Below, in pieces: positions 58,248 to 64,000 of a DNA stretch of 64,000 nt. The notes beneath the pieces are model-generated. The model was given only the letters and a program-made list of their open reading frames with translations. It ran no database searches and had not been told where the DNA came from. This stretch comes from Streptomyces sp. 71268 (GTDB lineage Bacteria; Actinomycetota; Actinomycetes; Streptomycetales; Streptomycetaceae). Within the stretch, counting starts at the first letter, position 1. Each line of letters opens with the position of its first letter. Made by a program: the position numbers and the translations under genes. Location of the stretch: assembly GCF_029392895.1 (NCBI RefSeq), contig NZ_CP114200.1, positions 2,511,001 through 2,575,000 on the forward strand, in the 5' to 3' direction.

Positions 58248-59588
58248 TCAGCGCCGGCCCGAGAGCCAGGCGTGCACCCGGTCCACCGCGAGCTTCGACG
58301 AGGCGACGGCGGCCTCGCTGCTCGGACGCAGGTAGAGCCAGTCGCCCGCGTACTCGATGGGCCGGGGCGAGCGGCGGACGAAGCGGCCGCGCAGCCGGAG
58401 CGCGGCCGGCGGGGCGGCGGGCAGGCCGTTGGGCCAGCGGACGATGTGGTGTCCGACGTACGCCGAGCGCAGGCCGTCGATGAAGTGGGTGCTCTCGTCC
58501 AACGCCCGCTCCAGCACCTCCTCGTCCGGCAGGTCGTACACCTCGTGCACGCGGCGCGGCGAGATCAGCAGGGTGACCAGGCCGCGGCCGGCCGGCACCC
58601 GGTCGGGGCACTTGTTGTGCTCGATGGTGCAGCCGGAGAAGAGCGAGTCCTCCTTCGGGCCGAGGACGACCGCGTACGAGCGCGGGTTGCTCGGGTCGCG
58701 GCGCGGCTCCAGCGGGCGGTCGAGGCGGACCGCGACGCGCATCATGGTGGTGAAGGTGGACGCCTCGATGAACGGCCGCTCGTCGTCCGGGAGTCCGGGG
58801 TGGACGGCGGGGATCTCCGGCGACGGCTGGGTGAGGACCGCGGCGCGCGCCGTCAGGTCGGTGCCGTCGGCGAAGTGGACGCGCACCTCGTCGCCCTCGC
58901 GCACCACGCGCTCCACCGAGCGCGACAGGTGCACCTTGACCCGGCTGGCCAGCGTGCGGGCCATGGTGTCCTGGCCGTCGCGGTAGGTCTGCCAGCGGAA
59001 GATGCCCTTGGTGCCCTGCATGATGGCCAGCAGCGGGGCCACCGTGCTGACCTCGGGCTGCCAGCCGAAGGCGGTGTGCGCGATCGGGGCGAGGCTGCGC
59101 TCGACCATCTCCTGGCCGTACCGGGCGCCGAACTCGGCGAGCGTCATGTTCCCGTACTTGGAGTTCTCCGGCCATTCCGGGTCGACCTGGCCCGAGCGGC
59201 GCATGCCGCCCAGCATCGAGCGGAAGGACTGGACGCGCCCGCTGACGGACAGGCCAGCGCCGAGCACCATGCCCTTGGGGTGCCCCACCCACGGGTGGTT
59301 GCGGCCCTGGTCCCACAGGCCGACCGGGTGCTCGATCTGGTGGATCTGGTTGCCCCGGTCCAGGCCGAGTTCCCTGATGAACTCCCAGGTGGCCGGGTAG
59401 CCGTACGGGGAGATCGTCTCCGCGCCACGGTCGGTGGTGTAGCCGTCGACGCGGCTGGAGCGCATCCGCCCACCGGGCGCGTCCTCGGACTCGAACACCT
59501 CCACCCGGTGGCCCTCTTGTGTCAACCGGTACGCGGTGGTCAGGCCGGCGATGCCGGCGCCGATCACCGCTATGTCGATGTCAGCCAC
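58248..59588 (-). CDS. FAD-dependent amine-oxidase/protoporphyrinogen-oxidase-fold enzyme
   Basis: A 446-residue flavoprotein of the NAD(P)-binding Rossmann/amino-oxidase family. The N-terminus IAVIGAGIAGLTTAYRLTQEGHRVEVFE is the FAD-binding fold, here from a GTG start preceded by GAGGAG. GGRMRSSRVDGYTTDRGAE is the second FAD motif, and the C-terminal EYAGDWLYLRPSSEAAVASS closes the FAD site. Relatives oxidise amines, desaturate carotenoid-like chains, isomerise or reduce bonds. The substrate is unknown. It lies between the NmrA-like gene and the acyl ligase and is probably co-transcribed with the ligase (248-nt gap, same strand). Confidence 0.9.
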   Translation of the reverse strand: MADIDIAVIGAGIAGLTTAYRLTQEGHRVEVFESEDAPGGRMRSSRVDGYTTDRGAETISPYGYPATWEFIRELGLDRGNQIHQIEHPVGLWDQGRNHPWVGHPKGMVLGAGLSVSGRVQSFRSMLGGMRRSGQVDPEWPENSKYGNMTLAEFGARYGQEMVERSLAPIAHTAFGWQPEVSTVAPLLAIMQGTKGIFRWQTYRDGQDTMARTLASRVKVHLSRSVERVVREGDEVRVHFADGTDLTARAAVLTQPSPEIPAVHPGLPDDERPFIEASTFTTMMRVAVRLDRPLEPRRDPSNPRSYAVVLGPKEDSLFSGCTIEHNKCPDRVPAGRGLVTLLISPRRVHEVYDLPDEEVLERALDESTHFIDGLRSAYVGHHIVRWPNGLPAAPPAALRLRGRFVRRSPRPIEYAGDWLYLRPSSEAAVASSKLAVDRVHAWLSGRR

Positions 59589-59836
59589 TCCTGCTCCTCA
59601 TACGCGTTGCTCCCGCGGGGCCCGGCCCCGGGTGCGCGGCGCGGGCGGCGTCGTGCCGCCCGCGTGCTCGCGCGGGCCGGTCCCGTCGGTTGGTGGTTCG
59701 TCGGTGGTTCGTCGTCTGCCGGGCGTCGCCGCGCGGCCACGCGGGCCGCGCCGCCCGTCCCCCGCCGGCCGGCCGCGAGCGGGCCGGCGGCGGCGTCCGG
59801 CGCGGGGCGTGGCCCCGCGCCGGACGCGAGGTCCCG

Positions 59837-61456
59837 TCAGGTCCAGCGGCCGGAGCCGATGGCCTCCTTGCTGCCCAGCACCTGTTCGCGCAGGTCGAGC
59901 CGGCGCACCTTCCAGGTCGCGGTGCGCGGCACCTGGTCCCAGGGCACGAGCTTCGGCTCGGCCATCGGGGGCAGCCCGGCGGTCGCGGCGGCCCACTCCT
60001 GCGGGTCGAGCGTGTCGTCGGCCATGGACAGCACGGGCACGGGCAGTTCGCCCGGCACGCCGAGCACGGTCACGTCGGAGGCGCGGGGCAGCCGGTCGAG
60101 CAGGATGCTCTCCAGCTCGATGCCGCTGGTGCCGGGGATGATGTCCACCTCGCGGTCGACCAGCTTGAGGCGGCCGAGCGCGTCCATCTCGCCGACGTCA
60201 CCGGTGTTCCACCACTGGCCGTCGACCTTCTCCGCGTGCCGGTCGCTCTCGCCGACGTAGTCCAGGCACTGGGCCTTGGTGGCGACCATCATCAGCCCCG
60301 GCTCGCCCTTGGCGACCTTGCGGCCGGTCTCGATGTCGACGACCTTGACCTTGTTGAAGCCGGGCGAGGGCCAGCCGATGTCGCTGGTGACCGACGCGTC
60401 GTCGGAGATCTTCTTCATCCGGCTCCGGGTGAAGAGCGTGAAGCAGACCGGGCCGACCTCGCTCTGGCCCCAGCCCTGGAGCCACACCGGGAAGCGCCGC
60501 TTGGAGACGTTCAGGAAGGTGCGCACCGTGCGCGGGTGGATGGCGTCGAAGGTGCCGACGTACAGCCGCACCTGGCGGAAGATCTCCGGCCGCTGGTAGG
60601 CCAGCTCCTCCCAGCGCTGGAAGATGTTCGGGCACGCCTCAAGGGAGGTGGGCCGGTGCTCCTCGATCATCCGCTCGGCGACCTCGGGGTCGTGCTTGGA
60701 GATGATGACGATCTTCTTCGGGGCGAGCACGAACTGCCCCATCACCCACGAGACGATCCGGCCGTGCGCGAACGAGACGGAGGTGGCGGCCACGTCGCGG
60801 TGCTTGCTGGCCAGGACGGGGAAGCGGATGCGCTCCATCCGGGCCACGCCGCCCAGCAGCGAGTTGCCGGAGTGAACGACGAGCTTGGGCACGCCGGTGG
60901 TGCCGGAGCTGTGCATGATGAGCATGGACTCGTGCGGGGCGCGCAGCCGGGTCGGCGGGGCGTCGGCACCGTCGAGGTCGCTCAGCGTCAGCGCGTCCTT
61001 GGGGGCTCCGTCGCCCAGTTCGCCGAGGACGATCACCTTGGTGCCCGGGTCGCTCAGCTCGACGCCCGCCCGGGCGGCGGCGGCCAGCGCGGAGGGCGAG
61101 ACCACCAGGACCGAGGGCTTCAGCTTGGCGATCATCGCGCGGTGGTTCTCCGGGGTGTTGGCCCCGGCGATGGTCGCGGGTATCGCCCCGAAGCGCGCCG
61201 CCGCGGCGGCGGCCAGCGTCATGTCCAGGTGGTTTTCCTTGACAATGGCCACGCGATCGCCCGCGCGGGCCCCCGCCGCATAAAGGCGGGCGGAGAAGTC
61301 CCGTACCGTGTGGGCGAGTTGTGCGGCGTCAAAACGCGTGCCCTGATCGGGGGCTATGTCAAAGGGCCGGTCCAGGTAAGCGACGGTCTGCTGCTTGGCC
61401 TGCGCGTGCCATTCAAACAGCTCAGCGATGTTCAGCGGGTGTTTCCGATAGGACAT
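59837..61456 (-). CDS. AMP-forming acyl-CoA/acyl-ACP ligase (ANL superfamily)
   Basis: A 539-residue adenylate-forming ligase. Core motifs are HSSGTTGVPKLVV (A3, phosphate loop), GWGQSEVGPV (A5), WWNTGDVGEMD (A7) and, near the C-terminus, TATWKVRR, where the catalytic Lys is kept although the usual Gly before it is Trp. It activates a carboxylic acid as acyl-AMP and loads CoA or a carrier protein. The start is ATG 61456 with GGGAGAG nearby; an upstream frame adds five residues. The nearby acyl-CoA oxidase and FAD enzyme suggest it prepares an acyl unit for tailoring or attachment. It is divergent from the large FAD/NAD(P) protein, sharing a control region with a GGCAAG-type motif. Confidence 0.92.
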   Translation of the reverse strand: MSYRKHPLNIAELFEWHAQAKQQTVAYLDRPFDIAPDQGTRFDAAQLAHTVRDFSARLYAAGARAGDRVAIVKENHLDMTLAAAAAARFGAIPATIAGANTPENHRAMIAKLKPSVLVVSPSALAAAARAGVELSDPGTKVIVLGELGDGAPKDALTLSDLDGADAPPTRLRAPHESMLIMHSSGTTGVPKLVVHSGNSLLGGVARMERIRFPVLASKHRDVAATSVSFAHGRIVSWVMGQFVLAPKKIVIISKHDPEVAERMIEEHRPTSLEACPNIFQRWEELAYQRPEIFRQVRLYVGTFDAIHPRTVRTFLNVSKRRFPVWLQGWGQSEVGPVCFTLFTRSRMKKISDDASVTSDIGWPSPGFNKVKVVDIETGRKVAKGEPGLMMVATKAQCLDYVGESDRHAEKVDGQWWNTGDVGEMDALGRLKLVDREVDIIPGTSGIELESILLDRLPRASDVTVLGVPGELPVPVLSMADDTLDPQEWAAATAGLPPMAEPKLVPWDQVPRTATWKVRRLDLREQVLGSKEAIGSGRWT

Positions 61457-61748
61457 TCCAGCTCTCCCCACCTAGGAACGGGATTACCTTCACGACGGGC
61501 CGCGCGGGTGGCCGCGCAGCGTGCGTGCAGGCGCTGGTCGCCCGGGGTTATGAAGGCTAGAAGTTGTCACAAAGTAGGCTCCGACCTGCACGAATGGCCA
61601 TAGCAAGCCCCATGGCAAGCTCCACCATGTCAGATAGCAAGAACTAGCCGCTACCGTGCGCGAGTACTTTCCCCAAGACTCGGTGGCCAGTTCGCTCAGG
61701 ACGGGCCGATCCGCTCGGCGACACGTCGTACGGGGAATGGAGAGCGGC
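61457..61748. promoter_or_regulatory. Divergent promoter region with repeated GCAAG half-sites
   Basis: A 292-nt control region. GCAAG occurs three times on the plus strand (TAGCAAG, TGGCAAG and TAGCAAG, at 61603-61644). The best palindrome is AGCAAGAACTAGCC (61638-61651), matching 10 of 12 fixed positions of GGCAAGNNCTTGCC. It may control both the acyl ligase and the FAD/NAD(P) gene. Confidence 0.5.
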
Positions 61749-63986
61749 ATGGCCAGCACGCGCCTCGATGTCTGCGTCATCGGGGTGGGCCCGCGCGGTC
61801 TCTCCGTCCTGGAACGGCTCTGTGCCAATGCCCGGCATTTTCCGGCACTCGGGGCGCTGACCGTGCACGTGGTCGATCCGCACGTGCCGGGCCCCGGGCA
61901 GGTATGGCGAACCGACCAGTCCCGGCACCTGTTGATGAATACCGTGGCCTGCCAGGTGACCGTCTTCACCGACGACAGCGTGGACATGGCGGGCCCGCTG
62001 GCCCCGGGCCCCAGTCTCTACGAGTGGGCCCGCGCGATCGGCGCGCGTGCCGCGGCGCCCCCCGGGTTCGTGCCCCCACAACCGGGCGCACGACGGGCGC
62101 ACGAGGCACCCGCCAGCGCCGCCGAGCCCTCCGGCACGCCCTCCACGTCGCCCACGCCGCCAGGCCAGACATCGCGGACAGCGACACACGGCGCCTACGG
62201 CCTCCCGGACCCGGGCGACCCGATCGACGCCGCCACCCTGGCCGAGGCCGCCGCGCTGGGCCCGGACACCTATCCGACCCGCGCGCTGTACGGCAGCTAC
62301 CTCATATGGGCCTTCGGGCGCGTCGTCGCCGGCGCCCCCGCGCGGGTCTCGGTCCGCGTGCACGCCGGGCGGGCCGTGGCGCTGGACGACGGGGTGGCGG
62401 GCACCCAGACCGTGACGCTGGAGGACGGCACCCGGCTCGAAGGGTTGGACGCGGTCGTCCTGGCCCAGGGCCACCTGCCCGTCGAGCCGTCGCCGGCACA
62501 GGCGGAGCTGGCCGGCTTCGCCGACCGGCACGGCCTGGTGTACGTGCCGCCGGCCAACCCGGCCGACGCCGACCTCTCGGGCGTCGAACCGGGCGACACC
62601 GTGCTGCTGCGCGGGCTCGGGCTCAACTTCTTCGATCACATGGCCCTGTTGACGCAGGGCCGTGGCGGCCGTTACGAGCGCCGCGCGGGCCGCCTGGTCT
62701 ACCTGCCGTCGGGCCGGGAGCCACGGTTGTACGCCGGCTCGCGCCGGGGCATGCCGTACCACGCGCGGGGCGAGAACGAGAAGGGCGTCGAGGGCCGCCA
62801 CGAGCCGTTCCTGCTCACCCCGGAGCTGATAGCCAAGCTGCGCGCGCAGGCGGCCGGCACCCCCGGGCTCGCCTTCCGCGAGACGCTGTGGCCGCTGGTG
62901 GCGCGCGAGGTCGAGACCGTCTACTACAGCGCGTTGCTGACCGCGCGCGGCGAGGCCGAACGGGTCGCCACGTTCCGGGAGCGCTACCTCGCGCACGCGG
63001 CGGACGGCGCGGCGACGGCGTACGACACCGCCCACCCCGATGACGCCCGCCCCGACACCGCCCGTGGCGCGTCCGGCAGCGCGGGCCAGCCGGCCGGCCC
63101 CGCGTCCGCCCACCCGCCGGTCAGCGCCGCCGACGCGGAGTTGCTGACCGCGTTCGGCATCCCACCGGCCGAGTGGTGGGACTGGTCGGCCATCGAGCAG
63201 CCCTACGCGGAGCGCGAGTTCAGCGGCCCGGACGACTTCCGGGACTGGCTGCTCGACCAGTTGCGCGGCGACCTGGCGGCCGCCCGGGCGGGCAACGTCA
63301 GCGGCCCGCTCAAGGCCGCCCTCGACGTCCTGCGCGACCTGCGCAACGAGCTGCGGCTCGCGGTCGACCACGGCGGCCTGAGCGGCGATTCCTACCGCGC
63401 CGACCTGGACCGCTGGTACACCCCGCTCAACGCCTACCTGTCCATCGGCCCGCCCGCCCGGCGCATCGAGGAGCTGGTGGCGCTGATCGAGGCGGGCACG
63501 CTGCGCGTGGCCGGGCCCGCGCTGCGGATCGAGGCCGACACTGACGCGGGCGCGTTCGTCGCCGAGTCGCCGGCCGTGCCCGGTTCGCGGGTCACCGCCC
63601 GGGTGTTGATCGAGGCGCGGCTGCCGGAGATCGACCTGCGCCGCACGGCCGATCCGCTGCTGCGCCACCTGCTCGCCACCGGCCAGTGCGCCCCGTACCG
63701 GCTGCCGGCCACGGACGGCACGGCGTACGAGACCGGCGGGCTGGCCGTCACCGAGCGCCCCTACCGACTGCTGGACGCGCACGGCGTGCCCCACCCGCGG
63801 CGGTTCGCGTACGGCGTGCCCACCGAGGCCGTGCACTGGGTGACGGCGGCCGGCATCCGGCCCGGCGTGGGCTCGGTGATCCTCAGCGACTCGGACGCCA
63901 TCGCGCGGGCCGTGCTCGGTGACGACCCGACCCGCGCGCCGGACGCGCCGGCCCCGGCGCTCGCGGCGCGGGCGGCCGACCGATGA
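61749..63986 (+). CDS. Large FAD/NAD(P)-binding protein (NAD_binding_9-type)
   Basis: A 745-residue flavoprotein. The N-terminal FAD-binding motif is VCVIGVGPRGLSVLERL. It continues with HVVDPHVPGPGQVWRTDQ and LLMNTVACQVTVF, typical of the actinobacterial FAD-NAD(P)-binding family found in secondary-metabolite loci. A Pro/Ser/Thr linker (about residues 110-145) precedes the main body, and RMLYAG-type motif LYAGSRRGMPYHARG is near 335. The family has no settled reaction; flavin-dependent oxygenation or N-hydroxylation is often guessed. I start at ATG 61749 (GGAG 6 nt upstream); the upstream frame is Arg/Ser-rich. The stop overlaps the ATG of the next gene, so they are co-translated. Confidence 0.85.
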   Translation: MASTRLDVCVIGVGPRGLSVLERLCANARHFPALGALTVHVVDPHVPGPGQVWRTDQSRHLLMNTVACQVTVFTDDSVDMAGPLAPGPSLYEWARAIGARAAAPPGFVPPQPGARRAHEAPASAAEPSGTPSTSPTPPGQTSRTATHGAYGLPDPGDPIDAATLAEAAALGPDTYPTRALYGSYLIWAFGRVVAGAPARVSVRVHAGRAVALDDGVAGTQTVTLEDGTRLEGLDAVVLAQGHLPVEPSPAQAELAGFADRHGLVYVPPANPADADLSGVEPGDTVLLRGLGLNFFDHMALLTQGRGGRYERRAGRLVYLPSGREPRLYAGSRRGMPYHARGENEKGVEGRHEPFLLTPELIAKLRAQAAGTPGLAFRETLWPLVAREVETVYYSALLTARGEAERVATFRERYLAHAADGAATAYDTAHPDDARPDTARGASGSAGQPAGPASAHPPVSAADAELLTAFGIPPAEWWDWSAIEQPYAEREFSGPDDFRDWLLDQLRGDLAAARAGNVSGPLKAALDVLRDLRNELRLAVDHGGLSGDSYRADLDRWYTPLNAYLSIGPPARRIEELVALIEAGTLRVAGPALRIEADTDAGAFVAESPAVPGSRVTARVLIEARLPEIDLRRTADPLLRHLLATGQCAPYRLPATDGTAYETGGLAVTERPYRLLDAHGVPHPRRFAYGVPTEAVHWVTAAGIRPGVGSVILSDSDAIARAVLGDDPTRAPDAPAPALAARAADR

Positions 63987-64000
63987 GCGCGGAAGGGGCG
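63983..64000 (+). CDS. Start of a further gene, cut by the window end
   Basis: An ATG (63983-63985) overlaps the stop of the FAD/NAD(P) gene in the ATGA arrangement, and the frame stays open to the end (MSAEGA). Too short to identify. Given the overlap habit in this cluster, a co-operonic gene is likely. Confidence 0.5.

Overview
The window is GC-rich actinomycete DNA, almost certainly Streptomyces. Third codon positions are overwhelmingly G/C, rare TTA leucine codons sit in regulators (the bldA habit), and the gene set is typical: modular type I PKS, LuxR-LAL and SARP regulators, a Tat-exported PhoD phosphatase and KorAB. It reads as most of a large biosynthetic gene cluster, cut inside a PKS gene on the left and just after the start of a new gene on the right.

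Region 1 (1-20016, minus strand) is the polyketide assembly line. A separate loading protein (KSQ-AT-ACP, 15785-19297) hands over to a giant PKS gene that leaves the window at position 1. Three modules are visible: KS-AT-DH-KR-ACP, KS-AT-KR-ACP and KS-AT-DH-KR-ACP. AT motifs predict a propionyl starter, two methylmalonyl extensions and one malonyl extension. A ketosteroid-isomerase-fold protein lies upstream. Region 2 (20593-32936) holds regulation and accessory genes: a 953-aa LAL regulator, a divergent RifF/NAT-type amide synthase, a PhoD phosphatase with an FN3 partner, a divergent MFS/LysR pair with a clear LysR box, a hemerythrin-like gene and a SARP regulator. LAL and SARP each carry a TTA codon.

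Region 3 (33157-49561) looks like the most original part. One minus-strand operon encodes two DegT/AHBA-synthase-fold aminotransferases, a nucleotide-sugar 6-dehydrogenase and 2-oxoacid:ferredoxin oxidoreductase KorAB; the korA 5' end appears frameshifted. A second, tightly overlapping seven-gene operon encodes two Gfo/Idh/MocA oxidoreductases, a xylose-isomerase-like TIM barrel, an M20 amidohydrolase, an LDH2-family dehydrogenase, a small unknown protein and a DXS-like protein whose thiamine-diphosphate site is destroyed. Between the operons is an erythromycin-esterase-fold protein lacking the usual catalytic residues. Together this looks like a pathway to an unusual amino sugar, amino-uronate or cyclitol-like amine, which the amide synthase could join to the polyketide. 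This is inference.

Region 4 (49785-64000) holds a SAM methyltransferase, a UbiA prenyltransferase, an MMPL exporter, an acyl-CoA oxidase/dehydrogenase, an NmrA-like reductase, an FAD amine-oxidase-fold enzyme, an AMP-forming acyl ligase and a large FAD/NAD(P) protein. A 14-nt palindrome, GGCAAGNNCTTGCC, recurs in the control regions of the aminotransferase operon, the seven-gene operon and the ligase/FAD-protein divergon. It suggests that regions 3 and 4 form one regulon. A different operator array is shared by the hemerythrin-like and MMPL genes.
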